Positions 36,532 through 46,812 of a stretch of DNA of 64,000 bases are shown here, piece by piece; positions within the stretch are counted from its first letter, which is position 1, and each line of letters opens with the position of its first letter. The stretch comes from Coxiellaceae bacterium (GTDB lineage Bacteria; Pseudomonadota; Gammaproteobacteria; Coxiellales; Coxiellaceae). The translations under genes were made by a program, and so were the position numbers. The DNA is taken from positions 1-64,000 of the forward strand of contig JAUXWQ010000011.1 in NCBI GenBank assembly GCA_030680235.1, in the 5' to 3' direction. The notes below the pieces were generated by a model. That model saw only the letters and a list, made by a program, of their open reading frames with translations, was not told the origin of the DNA and did no database searches.

Positions 36532-37685
36532 GTTCTGGGCTAACAAAGTTTTCAATAGAAAAAAAAGATTTTTTTTATGATATCGATTTATTCAATCAAG
36601 ATAAATTTATAATCAAATCTATTCCCAGAAATTATTTATTAAGCTTTGATGTCAATGAAAATCCCTTTTGTCATGTAAAAGAACTGCTTGCTGAAAATAA
36701 AAAAAATCTTTTATTGATTGATCAAAAATTATTAGAAATTTATAAGCCAACGATTGATATCAGTGCTGACAGAATATTTTCTGTGCAAGCGACTGAAGAT
36801 TTTAAAACATTAGAAGGTGTTACTAATGTTCTTAATTTCTTGCAAAAACATGAATTTACAAAAGGTGAAAAATTAATTGTTGTGGGTGGTGGCATTATAC
36901 AAGATGTTGCAGCATTTGTAGGTGCTGTTTACAAGCGCGGTATTTCTTGGGTTCACTTCCCAACAACCTTGCTTTCAATGTGTGATAGTTGTATTGGTGG
37001 AAAAGCGGGCGTTAATTATAATGGTGTGAAAAATCAATTAGCGCTTTTTTCAGCACCCTCTGCTATTCATATTAATTTAAATTTCTTAAAAACATTGTCA
37101 GAAAATGAAATTAATTCAGGTTTAGGCGAAATCTTAAAGTTATGTATCACTGGCGGTGATACATTTATAAAAATTTACAGAGAAAATGTTTGTAGTGGAA
37201 AAGTAGCACTATTTGAAAACTTTAAAAAATTAATTACAGCCGCACTTTGTGTTAAAAAATCCGTTGTTGAAGAAGATGAATTTGAGTTGGATCATCGCCG
37301 CAGTATGAATTATGGTCATACACTAGGGCACGCAATTGAGTCGCTTTCTAATTATCAAATTCCGCATGGACAAGCTGTTGTTGTAGGTATGATACTTGTA
37401 AATACCCTAAGTTATGAGCAAGGTTTGCTGACTGAAACACAGCTTCACTCTTTGAATGAACTGTGCTGTGATTTAATAAGTAATAATGTAATTGAGGCTC
37501 TTAAAAAAATAAAATTAGAAGAAATCATTGGTCTCATTAAAAAAGATAAAAAAACTATAGGAGATAATACTAGCTTTGTTTTAATGAAAAACTCTGGTGA
37601 AACAGTTTTTGTAAAACTTAAGTTAGATGGAAAACTATTGTCACGCATTCAATCTGCCTTTGATAGCTTATTGAATATTGTATGA
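36528..37685 (+). CDS. Dehydroquinate-synthase-like sugar phosphate cyclase
   Basis: 385 residues. The family core is clear: VVGGGIIQDVAAFVGAVYKRG (NAD binding), PTTLLSMCDSCIGGKAGVNYNGVKN, LGEILKLCITGG and RRSMNYGHTLGHAIESL with the metal-binding His. It is about 25 residues longer than typical AroB, with a divergent N-terminus of about 70 residues. Being inside an O-antigen operon next to a sedoheptulokinase-like gene argues for a secondary cyclase (for example on sedoheptulose-7-phosphate or a 3-deoxyulosonate) rather than shikimate-pathway AroB. Which substrate it uses cannot be read from the motifs. ATGA overlaps on both sides. Confidence 0.85.
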   Translation: MSSGLTKFSIEKKDFFYDIDLFNQDKFIIKSIPRNYLLSFDVNENPFCHVKELLAENKKNLLLIDQKLLEIYKPTIDISADRIFSVQATEDFKTLEGVTNVLNFLQKHEFTKGEKLIVVGGGIIQDVAAFVGAVYKRGISWVHFPTTLLSMCDSCIGGKAGVNYNGVKNQLALFSAPSAIHINLNFLKTLSENEINSGLGEILKLCITGGDTFIKIYRENVCSGKVALFENFKKLITAALCVKKSVVEEDEFELDHRRSMNYGHTLGHAIESLSNYQIPHGQAVVVGMILVNTLSYEQGLLTETQLHSLNELCCDLISNNVIEALKKIKLEEIIGLIKKDKKTIGDNTSFVLMKNSGETVFVKLKLDGKLLSRIQSAFDSLLNIV

Positions 37686-38989
37686 TATTTTTATTAATTG
37701 ATTTTGGTGCAAGCCATACAAAGGTAGGATTAACCAATCTTGAAACGATGGAAATATATCGTGTTAAGGTTTATGAGTCATTAAAAAATTGTTCAGATAA
37801 ACCGGGACATTATGAGATAGCTCCATTTGAACTTACAATACAATTTCAAAAAATTTTAGAGGATTATGATCAGTTATTTGAGGCTGTCGTTATCTGTAGT
37901 CAGATGCATGGTTTTTTATTAGTGGATGAAGCGCCGTTAACAAACTATATCGGTTGGCAAGATGAGCGTTGTTTAGAAGAAATTGAAGGTATATCAACAT
38001 TTGAAATTATCCAAAAAAAATTTTCTGAATCATTTAGAAAAATTACTGGGATGAAATTAAAGCCAGGGCTCCCTGTTTTAAATGTCCTGCACGTTTTACG
38101 TTCTAAAAAAATTCAAAATAGTTCATGTAAGATGCTTTCATTGCCAGAATGGGTGATTGCCTCTGTTTGTGACACAGTTTTTGATGTCACACATGCTACT
38201 ATACAAGCAGGCTTAGGGTTTTATGACATTAATACCCAAAAAATTGCTTCTGATATAATTGACTTTATTGAAGACGAAACGAAAATAAAAATCAAATTTA
38301 ATCAAACGTCTGATATTATAAAAGTTGCTGGGCATATAAAAAACATTCCTGTGTATGTTGGTGTAGGCGATTTACAGTGTGCGTTATTAGGCGCAGGTAT
38401 TAATAAAGAGGCTATTTCAATAAATTTAGGCACAGGATCACAGGTTTCAATAATTATTAATAAATCAGATGAAAAACAATTTGAAGTGCGGCCTTTTTTT
38501 GAAAATCAGTATTTATTAACACAAACACACATCCCTTCAGGTCGTGCCTTAAATGAATATGTAAATTTTATAGCAGATATAGGCAAAGTTTGTTTTGGTC
38601 AGACAATTAATCCTTGGGATTTGCTAAAAAATATTAGTAAAGAAGATATTTTACATAGCACATTAGACTTTAATTTAAATATTTTTAAAAGTGCATATCA
38701 ATATTCTGATGGTGGTTATATTAAGCTAATACAAGAAGGAACATTAAACACAAAAAATTATTTTGCGAGCTTGTTAAGAAACTATATTATGCAATATGTT
38801 TCATTGGCAGCAGAAATGCAGATAAATCGAGAAATTTCTCACACTATTTTTAGCGGCGGGATTGCAAAAAAACTTCCTGTAATTTCTGAACTGATCCAGA
38901 TCTTGAGTCAAAAAAAGGTTGTATTGTTGGAAAATAATTATGATGAAACATTGTTAGGGTTGCAAAAAATTGCGAGCTGGGTTGTATGA
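37682..38989 (+). CDS. FGGY-family sugar kinase, sedoheptulokinase-like
   Basis: 435 residues. The ATPase-fold start is LLIDFGASHTKVGL (phosphate 1 loop). ICSQMHGFLLVDEAPLTNYIGWQDERC resembles the sugar-binding region of sedoheptulokinase (GQMHG...TWQD). INLGTGSQVSII is phosphate 2 and IFSGGIAKKLPVI the adenosine motif. Catalytic Asp is probably in GVGDLQCALLGAG. It would phosphorylate a ketose or polyol to supply the cyclase encoded just upstream. Specificity for sedoheptulose is a suggestion from similarity that I cannot test here. ATGA overlaps link it to both neighbours. Confidence 0.75.
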   Translation: MIFLLIDFGASHTKVGLTNLETMEIYRVKVYESLKNCSDKPGHYEIAPFELTIQFQKILEDYDQLFEAVVICSQMHGFLLVDEAPLTNYIGWQDERCLEEIEGISTFEIIQKKFSESFRKITGMKLKPGLPVLNVLHVLRSKKIQNSSCKMLSLPEWVIASVCDTVFDVTHATIQAGLGFYDINTQKIASDIIDFIEDETKIKIKFNQTSDIIKVAGHIKNIPVYVGVGDLQCALLGAGINKEAISINLGTGSQVSIIINKSDEKQFEVRPFFENQYLLTQTHIPSGRALNEYVNFIADIGKVCFGQTINPWDLLKNISKEDILHSTLDFNLNIFKSAYQYSDGGYIKLIQEGTLNTKNYFASLLRNYIMQYVSLAAEMQINREISHTIFSGGIAKKLPVISELIQILSQKKVVLLENNYDETLLGLQKIASWVV

Positions 38990-39639
38990 TTTATTCACAC
39001 ATTCTATTTGATTTAGATGGAACATTGGTTGATTCAAGTGTAGGCATATATCATTCTTACGTTGAGGCATTACGTTTGTTTGAACGTGAAATATCACTCG
39101 AAGTATTACAATCAAAAATTGGCCCACCAGTAGCTGAAGCATTTAAGGAATTATTTCCTGATTTATTTCTGGATCCAAAAAATCTACGTAAAGTGCTACG
39201 AGGACAGCGAAAGTATTATCGTTCGAAAGGTGTTTTCGAGAGTAAAGTCTATCCAAATATTGTAATAATGCTTGAAACCCTTAAAAAAAGAGGGAAAATA
39301 CTCTGCGTTGCAACGTCAAAACCTACGGTCTTTGCCAAAAAAATATTAGAGCATCAAAATTTATCACATTATTTTGATGTTATAATTGGTAGCACATTAA
39401 ATTTGTCGCGCACTAAAAAAACAGATGTAATTGCAGCTGTTTTAAAGAAGTTTTCAAATATTCCACCAGAAAAAATAGTGATGATTGGTGATAAAAAACA
39501 TGATATTGAAGGAGCCGCAGCGCATAAAATAGATTCCATTGGAATAACTTATGGTTATGGCTCCTATGAAGAAATAGAAAAATCAAAGCCGACCTATGTT
39601 TCTAATACAGCATTGGGGTTGCTTGATATATTAAACTAG
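38986..39639 (+). CDS. HAD-superfamily phosphatase (phosphoglycolate phosphatase-like)
   Basis: 217 residues. The HAD motifs are in order: FDLDGTLVDSSVG (motif I, nucleophile Asp), VATSKPT (motif II), K in TKKTDVIAAVL (motif III) and MIGDKKHDIEGA (motif IV). The alpha-helical cap at about 15-80 is of the Gph/PGP type. As last gene of the nine-gene operon it probably removes a phosphate from an intermediate made by the kinase/cyclase pair. No terminator hairpin was recognised after it. Confidence 0.88.
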   Translation: MIYSHILFDLDGTLVDSSVGIYHSYVEALRLFEREISLEVLQSKIGPPVAEAFKELFPDLFLDPKNLRKVLRGQRKYYRSKGVFESKVYPNIVIMLETLKKRGKILCVATSKPTVFAKKILEHQNLSHYFDVIIGSTLNLSRTKKTDVIAAVLKKFSNIPPEKIVMIGDKKHDIEGAAAHKIDSIGITYGYGSYEEIEKSKPTYVSNTALGLLDILN

Positions 39640-39733
39640 GCATTGGATAAAATTTATGATTGCATCCCTCTAGTAGTAATGACTTTGCGGCACTGTACTT
39701 ATTCAATAAGCTACCAACTTGTTGATCATCCGA

Positions 39734-39739
39734 TATAAT
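39734..39739 (+). promoter_or_regulatory. Candidate -10 box upstream of the SNF2 gene
   Basis: A perfect TATAAT lies 38 bases before the ATG at 39777 in the 137-base gap after the HAD gene. No good -35 box was found at the usual distance. Confidence 0.35.
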
Positions 39740-39776
39740 GCGGTCTTATTAATAAACTCAGTTATTGAAGGGAGTT

Positions 39777-42700
39777 ATGAGTAATTTTATCAAAGAGATC
39801 ACAACCGTACAGTTAAGCGACTTTTTTACTTCCGCTGAAATAAGTCGCGGCAAAAATTATTTTAACTCGGGTGCTGTCTTAAAGCTTACTCAAAAAAATA
39901 TCTCAAGTGACATTGTTGAAATTTCAGCAACGGTAAAAGGGAGTCAATCTAAACCGTATCAGTTAACAATGATTGTGGAAAAACTAAATAATAATGAAAT
40001 CGATGTTGATGGCGATTGCTCTTGCCCTGTTGAATTTAATTGCAAGCATGTTGCCGCTGCATTATTTGCTGCACAACAAGCACCAACAAGCACTATTGCA
40101 TCTCAACATCGTGTATTAACAGCAGAAAAAATAAAATCTCCTGAAAACTCAAGTGCCGCAGTAAAATGGTTGGATTCTTTAAAAACGTCTTTAGTGAAAA
40201 AACCAATAGCACAGATTACTGAAAAAGATCCCTATGTATTAGTATATATTTTAAAGCGCGAAAAATTTTCACAGCAACGTTATTATATTCAGCTCATGTT
40301 GTCACGAATTTTAAAATCGGGCGCTTATGGAAAATCAAGCAGAAAATATAGTTTTCATTCTCCCGAGCAGCAACGGTATTTATCAGAAAGCGATGAAAAA
40401 AATAGTGTTCAATTGCAACTGCTAAAAAAAAGAAGTATGACCTATGCTCCAGAAAATGAAGTGATCCTGCTTAATGAAAAAGCAACAGCTGCTTGTTTGA
40501 TAGATATTGTTAAAACTGGTCGTTGCTTTTGGGATGAAATTACACAGGAACCGCTATCTCTCGCTGATGAAAGTCGCGTTGATATTCAGTGGGAAGTGTT
40601 ACAAAATGCAAACCAACGAGCAACTGCGCTTGTTAATAATGAACGAGTAACGTTACTTTTTTTAGATAACCCTATCGCAATTAATATCCAAAAAAAATTA
40701 TTCATTCCCGTGCAGCTATCCGAACAAGCATTGGTGCTGCTTGAAAAATTAGTTTCTGCACCTGAAATTCCTTATACGTTAATTAAAGAAGTTAAAGAGC
40801 TTATTGAAACTACCTTTCCAACAGAAACAAGTTGGCTGCCAACGGTGTTTAATGCACCCCTAGAAAAAAATAATATTGATCCTATCCCTATCATGCATTT
40901 ATTAATTGAAAATGTGAAAAAGAAAATACACAATTTTGGATTTGCACAGTATATTTCCGAAGAAAAACCGATTGCAAAAATTGAATTTGATTATGATGGT
41001 GCCCTAGCGCCTTTTTCCTTTTCAAATACGGCTGAAAAAATAGAGCACGTTGAAAATAATCAATTATTTATTGTGCATCGCAATTTTGAAAAAGAAAAAA
41101 GTTGGCTGCTACAGCTAGAAGATAAAATGCAACTTGCGGTGGTTGAAGAAGAAAATTTACAACCCCTAAGAACGATGTCAATGGTGATTGAATCACTTCA
41201 AACAGATGAAGATATCACCCAATTTTTAACCAATGTGATTCCCCAGTTAGAATATAATGGATGGAAAATTATTTCACATCATGATGTCTTTAAAAAAGTC
41301 GTTGATGATACTGATTTAAGCTGGTACTCAGAATTAGAAGAAGAGTCACAATACGATTATTTTGGCTTTAAGCTGGGTATTTTAGTGGATGATGAAAAAG
41401 TAAATATTTTACCTATTATTGCTGAAATGATTCGTAAAATGTCTCCTGAAAAATTAAAATCATTATCAGATGATGAAAAAATCTTTTTACCCATCACAAA
41501 AGATAAAATTTTATCAGTACCTTTTAAACGTATTAAGCCAATATTAGAAACCTTGGTTGAGCTTTTTGATAAACCCATGGGTCAGAATGATGCATTAAAA
41601 CTATCAATCCATCATGCTGCGTTATTAGAAGAAATTAAAAAGGCATTTTCAGCATCACAATTGCGATGGTTGGGTGGTGAACGTCTGCGTGCCTTAGGAA
41701 AAAAATTATCTGAGTTTCAGTCTATCAAAATAGTAAAGCCCCCAAAAACATTTTTAGCATCACTCCGTGGTTATCAACAAGAAGGTTTAAATTGGCTGCA
41801 GTTTTTACGCGAATATCAACTCAATGGTATTTTGGCAGATGATATGGGGCTTGGAAAAACAGTGCAAACGCTCGCACATTTGGCTGTTGAAAAAAACAAA
41901 AAAAGAATGCAACTGCCCAGTTTAATTGTTGCGCCAACCAGTTTAATGGTAAATTGGAAGGCAGAAGCAAAGAAATTTTTTCCATCATTAAAAGTATTGG
42001 TATTTCATGGAAATGATAGAGCAGTGCATGCAGATCAGCTGCAAGACTATGATTTGGTTTTAACAACCTACGCATTAATTTTGCGTGATAAAGCGTTATT
42101 AATGGCGCAGCCTTTTTATTATCTTATTTTAGATGAAGCGCAATTTATCAAAAATAGTAAAGCAAAAAGCACGCAAATTGTACATCAGTTAAAGGCAGAG
42201 CACCGATTATGTTTGACTGGCACACCCATGGAAAATCATCTGGGTGAGCTTTGGTCATTGTTTCATTTTTTAATGCCTGGGTTATTGGGTGATTCACAGC
42301 AATTTACGCGTTTGTTTCGTACGCCGATTGAAAAAAATAATGATGAGGTGCGTCGAGCAAGTTTGTCATTGCGATTAAAGCCATTTATGTTGCGTCGTCA
42401 AAAGAACATGGTTGCAAAAGAATTACCACCAAAAACAGAAATTATTCGCATGGTGGAATTAAAAGGTGCTGAGCGCGATTTGTATGAAAGTATTCGACTT
42501 TCAATGGAAAAGAAAGTGCGAGATTCTATTAAACAACAAGGCTTATCACGCAGCCATATTGTTATTTTAGAAGCGCTTTTAAAGTTACGACAAGTGTGTT
42601 GTCATCCTAAATTACTGCCTTTAGAAACAGCAAAAAAAATGAAGGATTGCGGATCAAAATTAGAGTTGCTGCGAGAACTGTTACTCAATCTGGTTGAAGA

Positions 42701-43160
42701 AGGTCGTAAAATTATTATTTTTTCGCAATTTACAAAAATGATTGCACTCATTGAAGAAATGTTATCACAAGAAAAATTAGCTTATGTGAAGTTGACTGGT
42801 GCAACACACAATCGTGAAAAACCTATTAATGCCTTTCAAAATGGAGAAGTGCCAATCTTTTTAATTAGTTTAAAAGCAGGTGGCACGGGTTTGAATTTAA
42901 CCGCAGCAGATACGGTGATTCATTATGATCCTTGGTGGAATCCAGCCGTTGAAGATCAAGCAACCGATCGTGCCTATCGCATTGGGCAAAACAAACCCGT
43001 CTTTGTTTATAAGCTCTTAACAGAAGGTACGGTAGAAGAAACCATTCAAGAAATGCAACAAAAAAAACGGGCATTGATGGAAGGATTATTTTCAGAACAT
43101 GCAACGACAAAAGTGCAGCTATCGTCTGAAGATTTAAAGAATTTGTTCAGGCCGTTGTAA
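39777..43160 (+). CDS. SNF2-family helicase with SWIM zinc finger
   Basis: 1127 residues. The N-terminus carries a SWIM motif (CSCPVEFNCKH, CxCx(n)CxH, about residues 82-92). A long middle region of about 500 residues follows, of the bacterial SNF2-associated type. The helicase core holds DDMGLGKTVQTLAHL (Walker A), LILDEAQFIKN (DEAQ box), LTGTPMENHLGELWS, ISLKAGGTGLNLT and the ATDRAYRIGQNKPVFVYK motif VI. This is the RapA/HepA-like family with predicted DNA-stimulated ATPase activity; its biological role is unclear. The ATG at 39777 follows AAGGGA. The 3' end overlaps the convergent rsmB end by 14 bases. Confidence 0.92.
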   Translation: MSNFIKEITTVQLSDFFTSAEISRGKNYFNSGAVLKLTQKNISSDIVEISATVKGSQSKPYQLTMIVEKLNNNEIDVDGDCSCPVEFNCKHVAAALFAAQQAPTSTIASQHRVLTAEKIKSPENSSAAVKWLDSLKTSLVKKPIAQITEKDPYVLVYILKREKFSQQRYYIQLMLSRILKSGAYGKSSRKYSFHSPEQQRYLSESDEKNSVQLQLLKKRSMTYAPENEVILLNEKATAACLIDIVKTGRCFWDEITQEPLSLADESRVDIQWEVLQNANQRATALVNNERVTLLFLDNPIAINIQKKLFIPVQLSEQALVLLEKLVSAPEIPYTLIKEVKELIETTFPTETSWLPTVFNAPLEKNNIDPIPIMHLLIENVKKKIHNFGFAQYISEEKPIAKIEFDYDGALAPFSFSNTAEKIEHVENNQLFIVHRNFEKEKSWLLQLEDKMQLAVVEEENLQPLRTMSMVIESLQTDEDITQFLTNVIPQLEYNGWKIISHHDVFKKVVDDTDLSWYSELEEESQYDYFGFKLGILVDDEKVNILPIIAEMIRKMSPEKLKSLSDDEKIFLPITKDKILSVPFKRIKPILETLVELFDKPMGQNDALKLSIHHAALLEEIKKAFSASQLRWLGGERLRALGKKLSEFQSIKIVKPPKTFLASLRGYQQEGLNWLQFLREYQLNGILADDMGLGKTVQTLAHLAVEKNKKRMQLPSLIVAPTSLMVNWKAEAKKFFPSLKVLVFHGNDRAVHADQLQDYDLVLTTYALILRDKALLMAQPFYYLILDEAQFIKNSKAKSTQIVHQLKAEHRLCLTGTPMENHLGELWSLFHFLMPGLLGDSQQFTRLFRTPIEKNNDEVRRASLSLRLKPFMLRRQKNMVAKELPPKTEIIRMVELKGAERDLYESIRLSMEKKVRDSIKQQGLSRSHIVILEALLKLRQVCCHPKLLPLETAKKMKDCGSKLELLRELLLNLVEEGRKIIIFSQFTKMIALIEEMLSQEKLAYVKLTGATHNREKPINAFQNGEVPIFLISLKAGGTGLNLTAADTVIHYDPWWNPAVEDQATDRAYRIGQNKPVFVYKLLTEGTVEETIQEMQQKKRALMEGLFSEHATTKVQLSSEDLKNLFRPL

Positions 43161-44394
43161 TTACCGCATAATAAAACCCATCTCCCACCTCCGGCACGAT
43201 CTGCTTTTCAACCACAAGCCTCGCCTCCGAATGTTCCTCCAAAAACCTTGCAATAACCTCCGAATTTTCCTCTGGAAAAACCGAACAGGTCGTATAAACC
43301 AACTTCCCGTCTTTTTTTAATAATGGCCACAACGCATTTAACATGTTCAATTGTGTCGCCGCTAAATTAGGAATATCCATTTTTTTGCGTAGTATTTTAA
43401 TATCCGGATGTCGGCGAATCACGCCACTCGCAGAACACGGTGCATCTACTAAAATGCGATCAAACAGTTCACCATCCCACCACGCATCAATATCGCAAAC
43501 ATCTTCTGCTACATATTTCATCACGTTATGATTTAATTGTAAGCGCGCCACATTGTCTTGAATTTTCGATAATCGGTTCGCGTACAAATCAACAGCAACG
43601 CATTTTTTAATTTTAGACAGTGTTTCTAAAATATGGGTTGTTTTACTGCCGGGTGCTGCACAAGCATCTAAAACAAACTGACCTGGTTTTAAATCTAAGT
43701 AATCAATAACGTGTTGGCCACTGGCATCTTGCACACTAAAATACCCTTCAAAAAATCCCGGAATTTTTTCAACCGGTGTTGGATTTTTAATAACAACACA
43801 ATGTGGCAAATCTTCTAGAATTTCATAGTCGACATTTAATTGTTTAACAAAATCGTCACGAGATATTTTGCGTTGATTGACGCGTAAAAATAACGGCGCC
43901 TTTTCATTATTGGCTTTTAATATTGATTGCCATCGATCAGGATACGCTTTTTGTATTTTTTCAATAATCCATAAAGGATGTGAAAATTCTGCAGTAATTC
44001 CTTTTGCTTTTAAGGCATCTTTATTTTTTAAGTCAATCGCCATGCGCAAAATCTTATTTACCAATCCAGATGCCCAGGCTTTTTGTAAAATGCGGGTTGC
44101 AGTAACGCTTTCATCGACTAACGCATATTCAGGCACATGCATGTGTAAAATTTGATATAAGCCAACGCATAATAAACATTCAATATTTTTATCTTCATTT
44201 TTTAAAGGCTTTTCAAGCAGGGTTTTTAAAATAGCTTGCAGCGTAATCCAAAAACGGATGGTACCAAAACACATTTCTTTTACAAAGGCACGATCAGTAT
44301 CGAGAATTTTTTCTTGATCGAAAGCATCAGAAAGTGATCTTCCTTCAAAACAAACTTTAAATATAATTTGTGAAGCGAGGGCGCGTGTATTCAT
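43147..44394 (-). CDS. rsmB: 16S rRNA m5C967 methyltransferase
   Basis: 415 residues (Sun/Fmu). An N-terminal NusB-like RNA-binding domain (about 1-130) precedes the methyltransferase. The SAM loop is VLDACAAPGSKTTHILE, the catalytic cysteines are in DAPCSASGVIRRHPDI and YTTCSVFPEENSEV. It methylates C967 of 16S rRNA. The usual neighbours fmt/def are not in the window. Confidence 0.95.
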   Translation of the reverse strand: MNTRALASQIIFKVCFEGRSLSDAFDQEKILDTDRAFVKEMCFGTIRFWITLQAILKTLLEKPLKNEDKNIECLLCVGLYQILHMHVPEYALVDESVTATRILQKAWASGLVNKILRMAIDLKNKDALKAKGITAEFSHPLWIIEKIQKAYPDRWQSILKANNEKAPLFLRVNQRKISRDDFVKQLNVDYEILEDLPHCVVIKNPTPVEKIPGFFEGYFSVQDASGQHVIDYLDLKPGQFVLDACAAPGSKTTHILETLSKIKKCVAVDLYANRLSKIQDNVARLQLNHNVMKYVAEDVCDIDAWWDGELFDRILVDAPCSASGVIRRHPDIKILRKKMDIPNLAATQLNMLNALWPLLKKDGKLVYTTCSVFPEENSEVIARFLEEHSEARLVVEKQIVPEVGDGFYYAVITTA

Positions 44395-44411
44395 TTAATT
44401 ATTCCATGGGG

Positions 44412-44543
44412 GGTCGGTTGCGCAGTAATCGGGGAAATTTGCAAGTCTTAATAGTTAATTTTTTATTCTACAACCTCAGTCCTACGCTATTTTAAATTAT
44501 TTCGAAAGTTTTGGTAAACCCCCCGCTTGCTGTGCAATCGACC
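44412..44543. repeat. G-rich inverted repeat between rsmB and glyS
   Basis: The 23-mer at 44412-44434 pairs with 44521-44543 as reverse complement with four or five mismatches. Each arm resembles the second half of the G/C-run elements near rml (G-run, GCGCAGT-type core, GGGG). They may be two inverted copies of the same dispersed family. The 240-base gap shows no gene. Both flanking genes are on the minus strand. Confidence 0.6.
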
Positions 44544-44634
44544 AAGGGGGTGTCAGCGGTTTACACGCCATTTCAGCCCATTTTCAGACTTGTGTAGATA
44601 CCTGGAAATGGCAATGGAGGTAAGCTATTACCAT

Positions 44635-46701
44635 TTACGACGGCAACAACGAAATATCCGCCACCTTTGTCATCAATTCTCGAATTGATGACAACAACGC
44701 CAATCGATTTTCTTTTTTCTTTGCATCATCCACCATAATCATCACATGTTCGAAAAATGCGTCGATGGGTTGTTTTAAAATCGATAATTCCGTCAAGGCA
44801 TTTTCATAATCGGCATTGTCATACAAAGCATCCACAACAACTTTGCGCGCTAATAATTGTTTTTCTAATTCACGTTCTGCATCTAATTCAAATAACGCAG
44901 GATTGGGTTTTTTGAAAGTCTTTTTATCTAACTTTTTCAAAATGTTATTAACGCGCTTGTTAGCCGCTGCAAGGCTCACTGATTCAGGCAAGTGTTGAAA
45001 TTGAATTACAGCTTTTACACGTTGATCAAAATCCAATAATGATTGAGGTGCACGGGCCAATACCGATTCAAAAACTTCAACGCTGATATTTTTATCGAGA
45101 TACCATGATTTTAATCGTGTCATCATAAAATCAAATACATCTTTGGCTGCATTTTTATTCGTTAACATTGCACCATACAATTTTTGCGATTTTTCTAATA
45201 GCGTAACCATATTAATGGCGATATTTTTTTCAATAATAATGCGCAAAATGCTAAGGGCTGCACGACGTAAGGCAAAAGGATCTTTATCACCCGTTGGAAA
45301 TTTTCCAATGCCTAATACACCCACCAGTGTGTCAATACGATCTGCAATGGCAACACAACAGCCTTCTAATGTTGTTGGTAGTCCATCGCCTGAAAACTTT
45401 GGATAATAATGGTCGCGAATTGCAATCGCTGTATTTTCAGATTCCTTTTCGCGTAGCGCGTAATAATAGCCCATTGTCCCTTGTAAATCAGGAAATTCAG
45501 ATACCATGCCTGTCATTAAATCACATTTCGATAAAGTAGCCGCGCGTGTTGCAATGGATGCATCTGCATTTACTTGAGTAGCAATAAATTCAGCCAGTGT
45601 TGAAATACGTTTCATTTTTTCACCTAAATTACCAAGCTGATCTTGAAAAACAACGGTCTCTAATTTTTCTAATTTATCCGATAATTTACTTTTGCAGTCT
45701 TGCTGATAGAAAAAAGCAGCATCGCTTAATCGTGCACGAATAACGCGTTCATTTCCTTTAATCACAGCGTCAGGATCTTTGCTGGCAATATTGCTCACCA
45801 AGATAAAATAAGGCAGTAATTGTTGATACTGATCAATCACAGGAAAACATTTTTGGTGTGTTTCCATCGCAGTCATTAAACATTCTTTAGGAACAGATAA
45901 AAAGGCGCTATCAAAACTGCCTTTCAAAACCACAGGCCATTCTACAAGCCCTGTTACTTCATTTAATAAATTGTCATCAACAATGGCAGTTTGATGTTGT
46001 GCCAATACGGTATTGATTTGTTTGCGAATGGCATTTTTACGCATGTCTTGATCAGCTATTACAAATCCTTGGGTATATAATTGTGTTGCATAATCCGATG
46101 GTTTTGTAATGCGAATGGCTTTGGGATGCATAAAGCGATGGCCAAAAGTGTCGCGTGTTGTTTTTTTACCGAGAATTTCAGTATGAATAAGTTCATCACC
46201 GAATAAAGCAATGACCCAATGCACAGGGCGAATAAATGCGGTCGTGTGATTTCCCCAGCGCATTGGTTTTGGCAGAGGCAGTTTTGAAATTACTTTTATA
46301 AGTAACTCAGGTAATACTATTTTTGTTTCGAGACCTGGTTTTTCACAAATGCACACCAAGCGTTTGCCTTTGGGAGTTTCTTTTTCGATGAGTTGATCAA
46401 CAGAAACACCACAAGATTTTGCAAAGCCAAGGCACATTAAAGTAGGTGTGCCATTTTTATCGAAGGCATCTTGCACGGCAGGGCCTTGACGTTCCATCGT
46501 TTGTGCGGACTGAGTTGTTGCTAACCCTTGAATTAAAACAGCCAAACGACGTGGCGTTGCAAATACTTTAATATGTGCAAAAGATAATTGTGTATCGGAC
46601 AATACTTGTGAAAATTGTTCTTGTAGTGCGCGTGATAAATTGCGTTGTGTGTGAGGTGGCAGTTCTTCGCAGCCGATTTCAAATAAAAAATCTTGTTTCA
46701 T
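44635..46701 (-). CDS. glyS: Glycine--tRNA ligase beta subunit
   Basis: 688 residues, the usual beta-subunit length. The start DFLFEIGCEELPP, followed by ATPRRLAVLI, and the HD-type region with CVAIADRIDTLVGVLGIG are diagnostic. It forms the alpha2beta2 enzyme with GlyQ and carries the tRNA-binding domains. It lies 111 bases downstream of glyQ; that gap has no recognisable gene. Confidence 0.96.
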   Translation of the reverse strand: MKQDFLFEIGCEELPPHTQRNLSRALQEQFSQVLSDTQLSFAHIKVFATPRRLAVLIQGLATTQSAQTMERQGPAVQDAFDKNGTPTLMCLGFAKSCGVSVDQLIEKETPKGKRLVCICEKPGLETKIVLPELLIKVISKLPLPKPMRWGNHTTAFIRPVHWVIALFGDELIHTEILGKKTTRDTFGHRFMHPKAIRITKPSDYATQLYTQGFVIADQDMRKNAIRKQINTVLAQHQTAIVDDNLLNEVTGLVEWPVVLKGSFDSAFLSVPKECLMTAMETHQKCFPVIDQYQQLLPYFILVSNIASKDPDAVIKGNERVIRARLSDAAFFYQQDCKSKLSDKLEKLETVVFQDQLGNLGEKMKRISTLAEFIATQVNADASIATRAATLSKCDLMTGMVSEFPDLQGTMGYYYALREKESENTAIAIRDHYYPKFSGDGLPTTLEGCCVAIADRIDTLVGVLGIGKFPTGDKDPFALRRAALSILRIIIEKNIAINMVTLLEKSQKLYGAMLTNKNAAKDVFDFMMTRLKSWYLDKNISVEVFESVLARAPQSLLDFDQRVKAVIQFQHLPESVSLAAANKRVNNILKKLDKKTFKKPNPALFELDAERELEKQLLARKVVVDALYDNADYENALTELSILKQPIDAFFEHVMIMVDDAKKKENRLALLSSIRELMTKVADISLLPS

Positions 46702-46812
46702 TGATTAAGCCTACAGTTATTGATATATCGCCGCATGTGCTCTAGTGTTTTTTTCGAAGACCGGCTAGTAGCGTTTGTACGTCGGCTTTTTATGAGTATG
46801 AACGCGCATACA

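Noticed and set aside
36528-37685. Calling this gene aroB of the shikimate pathway
   Set aside because: It sits in an O-antigen operon with a sedoheptulokinase-like gene and has a divergent N-terminus, so a secondary cyclase is more likely; only a whole-genome search could decide.
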